Assembly (NCBI RefSeq): GCF_900187985.1
Contig: NZ_FZOA01000004.1
Span: 62,001 to 126,000 of the forward strand
From: Methylobacillus rhizosphaerae
GTDB taxonomy: Bacteria > Pseudomonadota > Gammaproteobacteria > Burkholderiales > Methylophilaceae
DNA length: 64,000 nt
Direction of reading: 5' to 3'
The first letter of the stretch is position 1; each line of letters begins with the position of its first letter. This document shows, piece by piece, positions 1 through 9,995 of the stretch. The notes beneath the pieces were generated by a model. The model saw nothing but the letters and a program-made list of their open reading frames with translations, made no database searches and was not told the DNA's origin. Position numbers and translations under genes: made by a program.

Positions 1-395
<395 letters not shown>

Positions 396-440
396 ACCCA
401 TGCCCGGCATTTGCCGGGCGCACTCAAGGAGAATGGCAAA

Positions 441-788
441 ATGAAACTATTGATCGTCTGGTTGTTGAATGCACTGGCACTGCTGGCAGTGGCCTATCTG
501 GTGCCTTCCATTCACGTGGCGGGCCTGACCAGTGCCCTGGTGGCGGCAGCCATCATCGGCTTAGTTAACATGCTGATCCGTCCTGTACTGGTGATCCTAA
601 CCCTGCCGGTCACCGTGCTCACCCTGGGATTGTTCCTGCTTGTCATCAATGGTTTGCTGTTCTTCTTGGTCGGTCATATCCTGAATGGCTTCGAAGTGCA
701 GACCCTGCTTGCGGGCATTATCGGCGCTGTGCTCTACAGCCTGATTTCCTGGGCGTTGATTGCCCTGATTCTGGGCACCAAAGATTAA
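441..788 (+). CDS. Phage holin family 4 / YvlD-type small membrane protein
   Basis: A 115-residue inner-membrane protein with about four hydrophobic helices and the NMLIRPVLVILTLPVTVLTLG segment typical of the YvlD / Phage_holin_4_2 family (PF04020). The start was placed at the ATG at 441 because AAGGAG stands just upstream; an earlier ATG at 411 lacks such a site. It sits between ahcY and metF, an arrangement common in Proteobacteria. Its function is unknown. It is unlikely to be a phage lysis gene here, since there is no phage context. Position next to the methyl cycle is the only functional hint. Confidence 0.85.
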   Translation: MKLLIVWLLNALALLAVAYLVPSIHVAGLTSALVAAAIIGLVNMLIRPVLVILTLPVTVLTLGLFLLVINGLLFFLVGHILNGFEVQTLLAGIIGAVLYSLISWALIALILGTKD

Positions 789-811
789 TACTTTTTCGTA
801 ATAGGTTTTAA

Positions 812-1654
812 ATGAACGCTGTTCCTGTGATTAGCTTTGAGTTCTTCCCGCCCAAGACAGCGGATGGCATGGAAAAACTGCGCAATGCCCGTACCCAACT
901 TGCCGCATTTGCTCCCCAGTTTTTCTCTGTCACCTTTGGCGCAGGCGGCTCCACCCGTGACCGCACTTTCGAAACTGTTGTCGACATCCAGCAGGCCGGT
1001 TTCGAAGGAGCACCCCACCTTTCCTGCATTTCTGCCGACAAGGCGGAAATCCGCGATCTGCTGGCGCAATACCAGGCGCAAGGTATCAAGCGCCTGGTAG
1101 CGTTGCGCGGTGATATTCCCTCCGGAGAAGTCAGCAGCGGGGATTTCCGCTATGCCAATGAACTGGTGGAGTTCATTCGCGCCGAAACCGGCGACTGGTT
1201 CAAGATTGAGGTAGCGGCCTATCCGGAATTCCATCCGGAATCATCGTCCCCGGGTGCTGACATACAGCACTTTAAGCACAAGGTGGAAGCAGGGGCAGAT
1301 GCTGCCATTACGCAGTACTTCTATAATGCGGATGCATATTTCCGTTTCATGGACCAATCGCGCAAACTCGGTATCGACATTCCCATCGTTCCCGGCATCA
1401 TGCCCATTTACAATTTCACCCAGCTTGCGCGTTTTTCCAGTGTATGCGGCGCAGAGATTCCACGCTGGCTGAGATTGAGATTACAGGATTACGGTGATGA
1501 TCTTGCTTCCTTGCGCGCCTTCGGTGCGGAAGTAGTCCGGACACTATGTGAGCAATTGTTGGCAGGTGGCGCGCCCGGCCTGCATTTTTACACACTGAAC
1601 CAGGCCGGCACGATCACCTCTATCCTGGAACAGCTTGACCTCCAACAGCGATAG
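812..1654 (+). CDS. metF: 5,10-methylenetetrahydrofolate reductase
   Basis: MetF reduces 5,10-methylene-THF to 5-methyl-THF with FADH2, giving the methyl donor for methionine synthesis. The 280-residue protein has the family length. Recognisable motifs are ISFEFFPPK near the N-terminus (catalytic Glu), VTFGAGGST, LRGDIP, ITQYFY (Gln) and PGIMPI, with GLHFYTLN near the end. It starts 23 bp after the small membrane-protein gene and is probably co-transcribed with ahcY. It ends at a strong bidirectional hairpin. Confidence 0.96.
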   Translation: MNAVPVISFEFFPPKTADGMEKLRNARTQLAAFAPQFFSVTFGAGGSTRDRTFETVVDIQQAGFEGAPHLSCISADKAEIRDLLAQYQAQGIKRLVALRGDIPSGEVSSGDFRYANELVEFIRAETGDWFKIEVAAYPEFHPESSSPGADIQHFKHKVEAGADAAITQYFYNADAYFRFMDQSRKLGIDIPIVPGIMPIYNFTQLARFSSVCGAEIPRWLRLRLQDYGDDLASLRAFGAEVVRTLCEQLLAGGAPGLHFYTLNQAGTITSILEQLDLQQR

Positions 1655-1656
1655 TC

Positions 1657-1695
1657 ATCATTCCGGCAGATCAGAGAGTAATCTGCCGGAATGAT
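1657..1695. terminator. Perfect 15-bp hairpin between metF and smg
   Basis: A perfect 15-bp inverted repeat (ATCATTCCGGCAGAT and its complement) with a 9-base loop begins three bases after the metF stop. It lies between two convergent genes and has no long T-tract on either side, so it is a bidirectional terminator or 3' stabilising hairpin by inference. Confidence 0.7.
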
Positions 1696-1715
1696 CTACA
1701 CAATGACAACAGCGC

Positions 1716-2168
1716 TTAATGCAGGGTAGAGCGGTTATCGTTGAACATTGCATCTTCAACAAACAGGTAATCGCTAGCCCGATCCTGGTTCCATAACACC
1801 ATCAGCGTAATCCAGCGAACCTCGTCCAGGCCAATCTCGGTTTGCGACAAAGCCATGGCACGATCAATCACCAACTCGCGCTGTGCAGAAGTCAGCACCT
1901 TGGCCTGCTCCAGGAACATCATAAAACTCAGACTGTCGGTATTGATCTTATTGATTTCAGCCTCGCTGTATATGCGGAAGCCGCAATGACCAGCGTGAGA
2001 CACACCTGCATCAGCCATCGCTTCAAGCACGTTATACCAATCCACCGCTCCGTTGATATCGTCTTGATCAAAACCAGCAGCAAACAGCTCTTTAGAAAGT
2101 GTATCGTGGTCGGGATGGATATCTGACTCAAAGTAATTTTCAAACATATACACCAAGACTTCGAACAT
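1716..2168 (-). CDS. smg: Smg family protein (DUF494)
   Basis: A 150-residue acidic cytoplasmic protein matching the Smg / DUF494 family in its start (MFEVLVYMFENYF) and its position directly downstream of dprA. GGGGAA lies just before the ATG. Smg genes usually accompany dprA, def and fmt in Proteobacteria. The molecular function is not established. It is likely co-transcribed with dprA, about 100 bp upstream. Confidence 0.88.
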   Translation of the reverse strand: MFEVLVYMFENYFESDIHPDHDTLSKELFAAGFDQDDINGAVDWYNVLEAMADAGVSHAGHCGFRIYSEAEINKINTDSLSFMMFLEQAKVLTSAQRELVIDRAMALSQTEIGLDEVRWITLMVLWNQDRASDYLFVEDAMFNDNRSTLH

Positions 2169-2265
2169 ACATTCCCCAATCAGAATGACCCGGGTGACCC
2201 CGCGCTATACCTGGACAAACGGCAATGTCGAATCGCCAGTTGTCGTGTTGATATGCTGCACAGAG

Positions 2266-3354
2266 TTAGGCGACACGCTGGAAACGCCCTCCCGGTAAAG
2301 AAGTGACTTTACCTTCCAACTCCAGCACTAGCAGCATGGCCGAAAGGATTTCCGGCGTCAAGCTGCATCTTGCTGCCAGCACATCAATACCCACAGGGTC
2401 ATAACCCATCTCATCAAGTAAAGGGTGGCATTCGGACGGGTGCTCAGACAACGGCACATCAATGCGGGGTGCAATCTTCATTTCATCCAGGATGTCCTGC
2501 GTACCCTCCACCAGTTTTGCCCCCTGCTTGATCAATTGATGACATCCTTTAGCCAGCGGCGAATGGATGGATCCCGGAATGGCAAAAACCTCGCGCCCCT
2601 GTTCCGCCGCCAGCCGCGCCGTAATGAGTGATCCGCTCTGCACATTGGCTTCAATCACTAGGCATCCCTGGCTCAGACCACTGATAATACGATTCCTGCG
2701 TGGAAAATTCTGGGCACGTGATGGTGTCCCCAGGGCAAACTCGGAGACTATCAACCCATGCTCTGCAATTTGATGAGCAAGGTTGCGGTGCCGGGCCGGG
2801 TAGACAATATCCAGCCCAGTCCCGACCACCGCAATTGTTTTTCCGCCCACTTTCAGCGCCCCGCGGTGCGCAGCGCCATCAATGCCTAGTGCCATCCCAC
2901 TGACAATACATAAACCATGCTGGCTCAAGGCTGCCGAGAACTCTTCGGCATTTTTCTCTCCTTGCGGGCTGGCATGACGACTCCCGACCACAGCAATGGA
3001 GGGCATATTGAGCAGTTTCAGGTCACCTTTGGTGTATAGCAGTGGAGGAGGGTTGGGAATATCCAGTAACGCTTGCGGGTAACTGGCATCTGCCAACGTC
3101 ACCAGATGGTTGCCAGCCTGTTGCAGCCAGGCTGCAATCATCAATTGCAACTCTTCTGCAGGTCCTGCCGTAATGGCATTGGCAACGGTATCCGGCACGA
3201 TGTCACGCAAACGCTGACGACTGGCACTATATATCTGCTCTGGTGAACCGAAAGCGGCCAATAACTGGCACAACATCTGGCTACCCAGGCCCGGAACCAG
3301 ACTGAGGCTGACCCAGAGCCCTGCTTCTTCTTGATGAGTACTGGCAAGCGTCAT
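2266..3354 (-). CDS. dprA: DNA-processing protein DprA
   Basis: DprA (DNA protecting protein A) binds incoming single-stranded DNA and loads RecA during natural transformation. The Rossmann-like core is visible: VVGSRHASPQG, IVSGMALGIDGAAHRGAL, IAVVGTGLDIVYP, and FPRRNRIISGLSQG with the family NRIISGL motif. The C-terminus (last 60 residues) is a winged-helix-like DML1/DprA extension. The start was set at the ATG at 3354 (MTLASTHQ...), because the upstream 21 codons do not look like DprA. It is divergent from def. Confidence 0.93.
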   Translation of the reverse strand: MTLASTHQEEAGLWVSLSLVPGLGSQMLCQLLAAFGSPEQIYSASRQRLRDIVPDTVANAITAGPAEELQLMIAAWLQQAGNHLVTLADASYPQALLDIPNPPPLLYTKGDLKLLNMPSIAVVGSRHASPQGEKNAEEFSAALSQHGLCIVSGMALGIDGAAHRGALKVGGKTIAVVGTGLDIVYPARHRNLAHQIAEHGLIVSEFALGTPSRAQNFPRRNRIISGLSQGCLVIEANVQSGSLITARLAAEQGREVFAIPGSIHSPLAKGCHQLIKQGAKLVEGTQDILDEMKIAPRIDVPLSEHPSECHPLLDEMGYDPVGIDVLAARCSLTPEILSAMLLVLELEGKVTSLPGGRFQRVA

Positions 3355-3503
3355 TTCATCACAACCTGGCAGTGAGTTAATACGGTTTTCTGTAAGATGA
3401 CAGGTATCCTTTCCCAATACTTACGCAGCGGCGCAATATCACGGGAAAAATTTATCGGAGACGTGATAATCGGCAAAATAGGGCAACAAGAAGCAAGCGG
3501 CGT

Positions 3504-3531
3504 TATAATGCGTCCATACATGGCGTGTATG
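3504..3531 (+). promoter_or_regulatory. Candidate def-fmt promoter -10 with adjacent dyad
   Basis: In the 267-bp divergent region between dprA and def, a perfect TATAAT stands at 3504-3509 on the plus strand. It is followed by a 6-bp inverted repeat, CATACA-TGGCG-TGTATG, at 3515-3531. The -35 is not convincing. The -10 assignment is by consensus only. Confidence 0.45.
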
Positions 3532-3621
3532 TCCTCCATCATTCAGTGAATACACACATTAATTGATACGTTGCAACCAGCAACGAATTCTGCTTTCAAT
3601 ATTTTAAACAAGCAAGCATTT

Positions 3622-4125
3622 ATGGCACTTTTGAATATCCTGACATATCCTGATCCGCGCCTGCATCAGGTAGCGGCACCTGTCGAAACCGTCGATGATG
3701 ACATCCGGCGGCTGGTGCGTGACATGGCAGAAACCATGTATGCAGCGCCTGGCATAGGCCTGGCTGCCACCCAGGTTGATGTGCACAAACAAGTGATTGT
3801 CATGGATCTGTCCGAAGATAAAAGCGAGTTGCGCGTATTCATCAATCCTCGCATTGTGCAGGCTTCCGGTACCCAGCAATATGAAGAAGGCTGCCTGTCC
3901 GTACCCAATATCTATGATACGGTCACACGTGCCGAAAAAGTGACCGTAGAAGCGCTGGATGAACATGGCAAACCCTTCTCGCTTGAAGCAGAAGGGCTGC
4001 TTGCCGTCTGCATCCAGCATGAAATAGATCATCTGTTGGGCAAGGTGTTTGTGGAATATCTCTCTGGCCTCAAGCAGACCCGCATCAAGAACAAGCTCAA
4101 AAAGCGCCAGCGTGAACGCGCCTGA
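3622..4125 (+). CDS. def: Peptide deformylase
   Basis: Peptide deformylase removes the formyl group from nascent N-terminal methionine in the cytoplasm, using a metal ion. All three family motifs are present: GIGLAATQ (residues 44-51), EGCLS with metal ligand Cys91, and HEIDH (133-137) with two His ligands and the catalytic Glu. The start ATG at 3622 gives the usual [14 protein letters not shown] beginning and 167 residues. It is followed 9 bp later by fmt, the gene for the enzyme that adds the formyl group. Confidence 0.97.
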   Translation: MALLNILTYPDPRLHQVAAPVETVDDDIRRLVRDMAETMYAAPGIGLAATQVDVHKQVIVMDLSEDKSELRVFINPRIVQASGTQQYEEGCLSVPNIYDTVTRAEKVTVEALDEHGKPFSLEAEGLLAVCIQHEIDHLLGKVFVEYLSGLKQTRIKNKLKKRQRERA

Positions 4126-4134
4126 TACCCCGAT

Positions 4135-5061
4135 ATGAAAATCATCTATGCCGGCACTCCGGAATTTGCCGTCCCTGCATTGGCAGCCCTGATCCAGTCC
4201 TCCCATGAAGTCAGCCTGGTGCTGACCCAGCCAGACCGGCCTGCCGGGCGCGGCATGAAACTGAAGCCCAGCCCGGTCAAAACCCTGGCACTGCAGCACA
4301 ACATCCCAGTCTTGCAGCCGGAGACACTGAAGGACGAAGCGGTCCAGGCCCGTATAGCCGCAGAAGAGGCAGATGCGCTGGTGGTCGCGGCCTATGGCCT
4401 GATTATCCCTACCGCTGTCCTCAATATGCCGCGCCATGGTTGCTTCAATATCCATGCGTCCCTGCTGCCACGCTGGCGTGGCGCAGCGCCGATACAACGA
4501 TCCCTGCTTGCAGGTGACCAGGAAACCGGCGTTACCATCATGGAGGTTGTACCGGCGCTGGACGCTGGCGCCATGATCATACGTGGTGTCTTGCCCATCA
4601 CTGACCAGGATACTGCCCAGTCCCTGCATGATGGGCTTGCAGATATCGGGGCCAGACTCATGCTGCAGGCCATGAACCAGCTGGAACAGGATGGCATGCT
4701 GACCGCTGAACCCCAGGATGAATCCCTGGTCACTTATGCGGAAAAGCTGCAGAAAGCTGAAGCTGCCATCAATTGGAATCAAAGTGCCGAAGCAATATCC
4801 CGCCAGGTACGAGCTTTCAACCCGTTCCCGGTAGCGCAAAGCACTCTCAAGGGTGAAACCTGCCGCATCTGGATGTGCCGTGCATTGCCTGGTAGTGCAG
4901 CGGCTGGGGTCATTCATTCTGTTGATGACGGTATCATTGTCGGCTGCGGTACAGGACTGCTGAAAATCGAGGAGTTACAGTTACCGGGCGGCAAGCGCCT
5001 CAAGGCACGGGACTTTCTGGCAGGCAATCCCTTATTGCCGGGCGAGAGGTTTGGCCACTAG
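4135..5061 (+). CDS. fmt: Methionyl-tRNA formyltransferase
   Basis: Fmt transfers a formyl group from 10-formyl-THF to initiator Met-tRNA. The catalytic triad is visible as Asn105 and His107 in CFNIHASLLPRWRG and Asp143 in ALDAGAMI, matching the family spacing. The 308-residue length includes the C-terminal OB-like tRNA-binding domain. It forms an operon with def. Confidence 0.97.
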   Translation: MKIIYAGTPEFAVPALAALIQSSHEVSLVLTQPDRPAGRGMKLKPSPVKTLALQHNIPVLQPETLKDEAVQARIAAEEADALVVAAYGLIIPTAVLNMPRHGCFNIHASLLPRWRGAAPIQRSLLAGDQETGVTIMEVVPALDAGAMIIRGVLPITDQDTAQSLHDGLADIGARLMLQAMNQLEQDGMLTAEPQDESLVTYAEKLQKAEAAINWNQSAEAISRQVRAFNPFPVAQSTLKGETCRIWMCRALPGSAAAGVIHSVDDGIIVGCGTGLLKIEELQLPGGKRLKARDFLAGNPLLPGERFGH

Positions 5062-5100
5062 ATCATGGATACACCTCCTGCGAAAAATTCACGCCTTCAC

Positions 5101-5128
5101 TTGAATTTTCTTCCCTGACCGCTATCTA
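5101..5128 (+). promoter_or_regulatory. Candidate htpX promoter
   Basis: TTGAAT at 5101-5106 and TATCTA at 5123-5128 are 16 bp apart, about 65 bp before the htpX start. The preceding AC makes the -35 read ACTTGAA, which also resembles a heat-shock sigma-32 -35; HtpX genes are often heat-induced in other bacteria. The sigma assignment is uncertain. Confidence 0.4.
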
Positions 5129-5194
5129 AATGTGGCAATCTTTCTCAGGCAAGCTCATTTGCCTCACACAGCGAATTTATTGGAGTAAGTCAGA

Positions 5195-6034
5195 ATGGTA
5201 GGTAATTGGCTCAAGACGTCCATCCTCATGGCAGGGATTGTCGTATTGTTTGGCACAGTGGGTGCTGCTCTAGGCGGAGCAGGTGGCATGCTGATCGCAT
5301 TATTGATCGCAGCTGCCATGAATGTCTATGCGTACTGGTTTTCCGACAAGGCCGTGCTCAAGATGTACAACGCACGGGAAGTCGATGCCACCAGCGCCCC
5401 GGAATTCTACAATATGGTGAGTGAGTTGGCCCGCAACGCAGAACTCCCCATGCCCAAGGTCTATATCATAGATGAAGCGCAACCCAATGCCTTTGCCACA
5501 GGCCGTAATCCGGAAAATGCTGCAGTGGCGGCAACCACCGGCATCATGCAGTTACTCACGACCCGTGAACTGCGTGGGGTCATGGCGCATGAGCTGGCAC
5601 ATGTCAAACATCGGGATACGCTGATTTCCACTATTTCGGCCACCATTGCCGGTGCCATCTCATCCATCGCCCAGTTTGGCATGCTGTTTGCCCATGGCAG
5701 AGATCGCGGCGTACACCCCGCGGTCGCCATCCTGATCATGATCCTGGCACCGATTGCCGCCATGCTGATACAAATGGCCATTTCCCGCGCACGTGAGTTC
5801 GAGGCAGATCGCGCTGGAGCAGAAATCTCTAACGATCCGACAGCACTCGCTGCCGCATTACAGAAAATACACAGTTATGCCCATAAGATTCCTCTGGAAA
5901 CAGCAGAACAACATCCTGAAACTGCGCAAATGATGATTATCAACCCACTCTCCGCCGACGGCATCAAGGGTTTGTTCAGCACTCATCCCCAGACTGAGGA
6001 ACGCATCGCAAGACTCATGGCCATGGCAGCCTAA
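5195..6034 (+). CDS. htpX: Membrane zinc metalloprotease HtpX
   Basis: HtpX is an inner-membrane M48 zinc endopeptidase that degrades misfolded membrane proteins. The protein has 279 residues, two N-terminal transmembrane helices (about residues 5-50), the zinc motif HELAH at 132-136, two further hydrophobic segments (about 145-195) and the downstream AREFEAD motif near 199-205 supplying the third ligand. The start follows GGAGTAAGTCAGA. The gene stands 2 bp before rsmB. Confidence 0.95.
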   Translation: MVGNWLKTSILMAGIVVLFGTVGAALGGAGGMLIALLIAAAMNVYAYWFSDKAVLKMYNAREVDATSAPEFYNMVSELARNAELPMPKVYIIDEAQPNAFATGRNPENAAVAATTGIMQLLTTRELRGVMAHELAHVKHRDTLISTISATIAGAISSIAQFGMLFAHGRDRGVHPAVAILIMILAPIAAMLIQMAISRAREFEADRAGAEISNDPTALAAALQKIHSYAHKIPLETAEQHPETAQMMIINPLSADGIKGLFSTHPQTEERIARLMAMAA

Positions 6035-6036
6035 GT

Positions 6037-7314
6037 ATGCAGATATCGCAACAGCTGGCCGCGCAAGCAGTAGGACAGGTATTGGGAGGGCGTAACTTAT
6101 CCGTCGCACTTGAGGAGTTGTTCCAGCACCATCGCAACATCACGCCACAACAACGCGCTACAAGCCAGGACCTCGCGTATGGCACGATACGCTTCCACAC
6201 CAGACTGGAGGCATTTCTGCAACAGCTATTGCAGAAACCATTGACTAACGCCTTCATTCACCACTTGCTATTGGTCAGCCTGTATCAGCTTGTCTACGAC
6301 AAGGCTGGCGCACATACTGTGGTCAACCAGGCTGTGCTTGCTGCAGAAAAATCACGCAAAACCTGGGCCAAAGGCTTGGTCAATGCAGTCCTGCGCAACT
6401 TTCTGCGCCAGCGCGAAGCATTGGAGCAGCGCCTGCCAGACAACGAAGCCATACACTATTCCTATCCCCAATGGTGGATCAATAAACTCCGGCAGCAATA
6501 TCCCGATCACTGGCAAGCCATGCTGGAAGCAGGCAACCAGCACCCTCCCATGACCTTGCGCATCAACCAGCGGCATATGGCAACGCCGGATTACCTGCAT
6601 CTCCTGCAGGCTGAAGGCTGGGACGCCAGACAGGTGGGCGAGCAGGCCATCATGCTGGGCAAGGCCGTGCCCGTGCATCAATTGCCTGGGTTTGGGCAAG
6701 GGCATGTTTCTGTCCAGGATTGGGGTGCCCAGTTTGCGGCACAAGAACTGGATGTAAGTGCAGGCATGCGTGTGCTGGATGCCTGCTGCGCACCTGGTGG
6801 CAAGACCGGTCATATCTTGGAGCTGGCCGATGTCGACATGTCAGCGATGGATAATGATGCCAGCCGCCTGGAAAGGGTCCGGCAGAACATGGAGCGCCTG
6901 CAGCTGAACGCAACCCTTGTACAAGGCGATGCCGGCTTGCCGCAAGCATGGTGGGATGGTGTACCCTATGATCGCATTCTCGCGGATGTTCCCTGTACAG
7001 CTTCCGGCATCGTACGCCGCCACGTGGATATCAAATGGTTGCGCCGGGCACAGGATATCGAGACATTCTCCAAGCAACAGAAGGGGATATTGCAGGGTTT
7101 GTGGCGACTATTGGCAAAGGGTGGTAAATTGCTTTACGTGACATGCTCTGTGTTTCATGAAGAAAACCGGCAGCAGATCGAGCAATTCCTGCAGTCTCAT
7201 GACGATGCACGCTTATTGCCTTTCAAGCATGTCGAATTAACAAACAATCACGGACAATTACTTCCCGGTACAGACCATGACGGCTTCTTTTACGCTTTGC
7301 TGCAAAAAGTTTAG
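6037..7314 (+). CDS. rsmB: 16S rRNA (cytosine-967-C5)-methyltransferase RsmB
   Basis: RsmB (Sun/Fmu) methylates C967 of 16S rRNA with SAM. The N-terminal third is a NusB-like RNA-binding domain. The methyltransferase core shows DACCAPGGKTG (SAM site), DVPCTASG (Pro-Cys motif IV) and YVTCSVFHEEN (catalytic Cys, motif VI). The length of 425 residues is usual. Its 3' end overlaps the next gene by 38 bp, and the order rsmB-DUF4390-ntrY-ntrX is common in betaproteobacteria. Confidence 0.95.
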   Translation: MQISQQLAAQAVGQVLGGRNLSVALEELFQHHRNITPQQRATSQDLAYGTIRFHTRLEAFLQQLLQKPLTNAFIHHLLLVSLYQLVYDKAGAHTVVNQAVLAAEKSRKTWAKGLVNAVLRNFLRQREALEQRLPDNEAIHYSYPQWWINKLRQQYPDHWQAMLEAGNQHPPMTLRINQRHMATPDYLHLLQAEGWDARQVGEQAIMLGKAVPVHQLPGFGQGHVSVQDWGAQFAAQELDVSAGMRVLDACCAPGGKTGHILELADVDMSAMDNDASRLERVRQNMERLQLNATLVQGDAGLPQAWWDGVPYDRILADVPCTASGIVRRHVDIKWLRRAQDIETFSKQQKGILQGLWRLLAKGGKLLYVTCSVFHEENRQQIEQFLQSHDDARLLPFKHVELTNNHGQLLPGTDHDGFFYALLQKV

Positions 7315-7861
7315 GCTGTTCCTATTATTACTTACCTTTCTCAGTTGGCCCATCATGGCCAACCAGAGCAGCCTTGTCATCAACTCTGCTGAACTCACCG
7401 CTTCAGAAGACGGTACAGCTTATCTGCTTGATGCCGATTTCACTCTTGCCCTAAGCACTGCACTGGAAGATGCCATCAATAAAGGCATGCCATTGAATTT
7501 CCTGGTGGAATTCCAGCTGGTATCTCCACGCCGCTATTGGTTCGACGATGAAATCGTCAGCCTGACCAGCAAAGTCTCCCTGAATTATCACGCACTCTCC
7601 CGACAATACCTCGTCAACCGCGATGGACATCAGCTTTCCTTTACCACGCTGCAGGAAGCCAAGGACGAGCTTGCCCATATCCGCAACTGGCAAGTGCTGG
7701 ATCAAAGCCTGTTGAAAGCAGACGAACACTACCAGGCCGGCCTGCGCATGCGCATTGACCAATCCAAGCTGCCCAAGGCATTACAAGTAGACTCCATGAA
7801 TTCAGAAGACTGGAACATGGCTTCCGAACGTTTCCGCTGGACTCCGGTACTCCTGCAGTAA
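7277..7861 (+). CDS. DUF4390 family exported protein
   Basis: A 194-residue protein with an N-terminal hydrophobic signal segment (about residues 12-28) ending near MANQS, so likely periplasmic. It matches DUF4390 proteins that lie between rsmB and ntrY in betaproteobacteria. No catalytic motif was recognised. The start overlaps rsmB by 38 bp, which suggests translational coupling. The conserved link to NtrYX suggests a role in that signalling pathway, but this is inference. Confidence 0.8.
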   Translation: MTASFTLCCKKFRLFLLLLTFLSWPIMANQSSLVINSAELTASEDGTAYLLDADFTLALSTALEDAINKGMPLNFLVEFQLVSPRRYWFDDEIVSLTSKVSLNYHALSRQYLVNRDGHQLSFTTLQEAKDELAHIRNWQVLDQSLLKADEHYQAGLRMRIDQSKLPKALQVDSMNSEDWNMASERFRWTPVLLQ

Positions 7862-7868
7862 TTCAGCC

Positions 7869-9995
7869 ATGAAGTATATTGTCTTTATCAGTGCAGCCCT
7901 GGGAGCGATCCTGCTCTACCTGCTCTCCCATGCCAGCACCCGCACTGCTGCCAGCGGCCACTACTACAGCCTGCTGCTGACGCTCAACATGGCGCTGGCA
8001 GTCTCTCTCATCATCCTCATCGGCATCCAGCTATGGCGTTTATATCGCCAGATGCGCAGCAGCGTCATGGGCAGCCGCCTGACATTGCGGCTGCTTGGCA
8101 GTTTTGCTCTCATGGCCATCATTCCCGGTGTCATGGTATATGCCGTTTCAGTCAATTTTCTTACCCGCTCGATTGAATCATGGTTCAACGTCAAGGTGGA
8201 AGCAGCCTTGGAGGGCGGCCTGCGACTAGGGCAAAGTGCACTGGATATCATGCTGTCCGACCTTGAGGATAAAGCAGAGACCATGGCGCTATCGCTGGCA
8301 TTCCAGCCTGGCAACCTGCATTTGAGTGCCATCAATGACCTGCGGGAGAAAAGCGGGGTGCGCGATGCAGTGCTGCTGACGCTGCAGGGCCGCATCCTGG
8401 CGTTTTCCAGCAGTGACCCTTCAAGCTTCCTGCCAGACTTGCCCAGCGTACCTCAGCTCCGGCAAGGACGCCAGCATGTGTATGGCGTCATTGAGCCCAT
8501 TCTTGGTAAAGGCCTTTACCTGAGGGTGCTGTCCCCGGTCATTATGAACGATATGGCGGGAGAAACACGTGTACTGCAATTATTGCAACCTGTGCCCAAA
8601 TCCCTGTCAGAAACTGCTGAAGCCGTACAAGGGGTTTACGAAGATTATCAGGAGCTTTCCTTCAGCCGGGAATCGCTGAAAGAAGTATTTTCCCTGACGC
8701 TGACGCTGGTGCTTATGCTCGCCATGTTGTCATCGATTGCCTTTGCCTTCGTGCTCAGTCGCCGCCTATCTGCGCCCTTGGGTATTCTGGCCGAAGGAAC
8801 GCGTGCAATTGCTCGCGGAGACTATGACACCGTACTGCCGGCCCATGGCAAGGATGAATTGGGTATCCTGGTACAGTCCTTCAACAGCATGACGCGCCAG
8901 CTCAATGATGCCACGCAGGCAGCAGAACGTAATCGGTCACGTGTAGAGGCCGCACGCGGCTTTCTGGAGACCATCCTCGCCCACTTGTCTTCCGGCGTCC
9001 TGGTGCTTGGAGAAAAAGGACAACTGCGTACTTTCAACTATGCCGCCTCCCACATTCTTGACGTAAAACTCAGTGAAGCCTCAGTCAACCAGCCGTTGGA
9101 CATGCTTGTCCACCAACAGGAAACTCTGGCGGGTTTCGTCAACCGCATCCAGGTATATTTCAAGGCTGATGCTGCCACCGAGTGGCAGGAACAGATGGAA
9201 ATCCAGACCAGCCAGGGCAAACAAGTTCTGCTGGTGCGTGGCACTCGCCTGCCTGCAGGAGTCGATGGAGGCTTTGTTGTCGTATTCGATGATATTACGC
9301 AGATGGCACAGGCCCAGCGTGATGCAGCATGGGCAGAAGTAGCGCGCAGGCTGGCGCATGAAATCAAGAACCCGCTGACCCCGATCCAACTTTCTGCTGA
9401 ACGCCTGGAGCACAAGCTGGCAGCCAAACTGGACAACAATGATGCAGAAATGCTGGGCAGGGCAACAGCCACCATCATTGCCCAGGTCAACGCCATGAAA
9501 ACCATGGTCAACGAGTTCAGTGAATATGCACGCTTACCGGTATTGAACCCCAGTACTGTAGACCTTAAACAGCTCATCCAGGATGTACTGGCATTATACG
9601 AGGCCGGAAATGTCAGTATCATGGTAGATATTCCTGCAGACCTGCCCAAGGTCTACGGTGATGCCACCATGTTACGGCAGGTATTGCACAACCTGCTGCA
9701 GAATGCCCAGGATGCATTGGATGACCATGAACAACCGGAGATCAAGATTGACTGCAAACTGGTAGAGGATAAAGTCAAACTATGCGTGCAGGACAATGGT
9801 ACCGGCTTCCCGCTCGAAATCCTGTCGCATGCATTTGAGCCCTATATGACGACAAAGCATCATGGAACAGGGTTGGGTCTGGCTATCGTCAAGAAAATCA
9901 TTGAAGAACATAAAGGCAATATCAAGGTAGAAAACCTTGAACATCACGGTGCCATCGTCACCGTGACCATACCAATAGCGGAGCGCAAGCAATGA
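7869..9995 (+). CDS. ntrY: Sensor histidine kinase NtrY
   Basis: NtrY is a membrane sensor kinase, historically tied to nitrogen and in some species redox control. It has N-terminal transmembrane segments with a large extracytoplasmic loop, another membrane segment near residues 275-297, then a HAMP domain, a PAS-like domain (about 355-470) and a HisKA domain with phospho-acceptor His497 in RRLAHEIKNPLTP. The ATPase domain follows with NLLQNAQDAL, DNGTGFP and GTGLGLAIVKKI. The 708-residue length fits the family. Its stop overlaps the ntrX start. Confidence 0.93.
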   Translation: MKYIVFISAALGAILLYLLSHASTRTAASGHYYSLLLTLNMALAVSLIILIGIQLWRLYRQMRSSVMGSRLTLRLLGSFALMAIIPGVMVYAVSVNFLTRSIESWFNVKVEAALEGGLRLGQSALDIMLSDLEDKAETMALSLAFQPGNLHLSAINDLREKSGVRDAVLLTLQGRILAFSSSDPSSFLPDLPSVPQLRQGRQHVYGVIEPILGKGLYLRVLSPVIMNDMAGETRVLQLLQPVPKSLSETAEAVQGVYEDYQELSFSRESLKEVFSLTLTLVLMLAMLSSIAFAFVLSRRLSAPLGILAEGTRAIARGDYDTVLPAHGKDELGILVQSFNSMTRQLNDATQAAERNRSRVEAARGFLETILAHLSSGVLVLGEKGQLRTFNYAASHILDVKLSEASVNQPLDMLVHQQETLAGFVNRIQVYFKADAATEWQEQMEIQTSQGKQVLLVRGTRLPAGVDGGFVVVFDDITQMAQAQRDAAWAEVARRLAHEIKNPLTPIQLSAERLEHKLAAKLDNNDAEMLGRATATIIAQVNAMKTMVNEFSEYARLPVLNPSTVDLKQLIQDVLALYEAGNVSIMVDIPADLPKVYGDATMLRQVLHNLLQNAQDALDDHEQPEIKIDCKLVEDKVKLCVQDNGTGFPLEILSHAFEPYMTTKHHGTGLGLAIVKKIIEEHKGNIKVENLEHHGAIVTVTIPIAERKQ

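Noticed and set aside
3466-3481. AATCGGCA-containing stretch similar to the mau motif half
   Set aside because: Only eight core bases match, which is expected once or twice in 64 kb by chance, and the context is def-fmt.
3604-4917. 437-codon open frame on the minus strand
   Set aside because: It lies opposite def and fmt, whose proteins carry all catalytic motifs; the minus frame has no recognisable domain.
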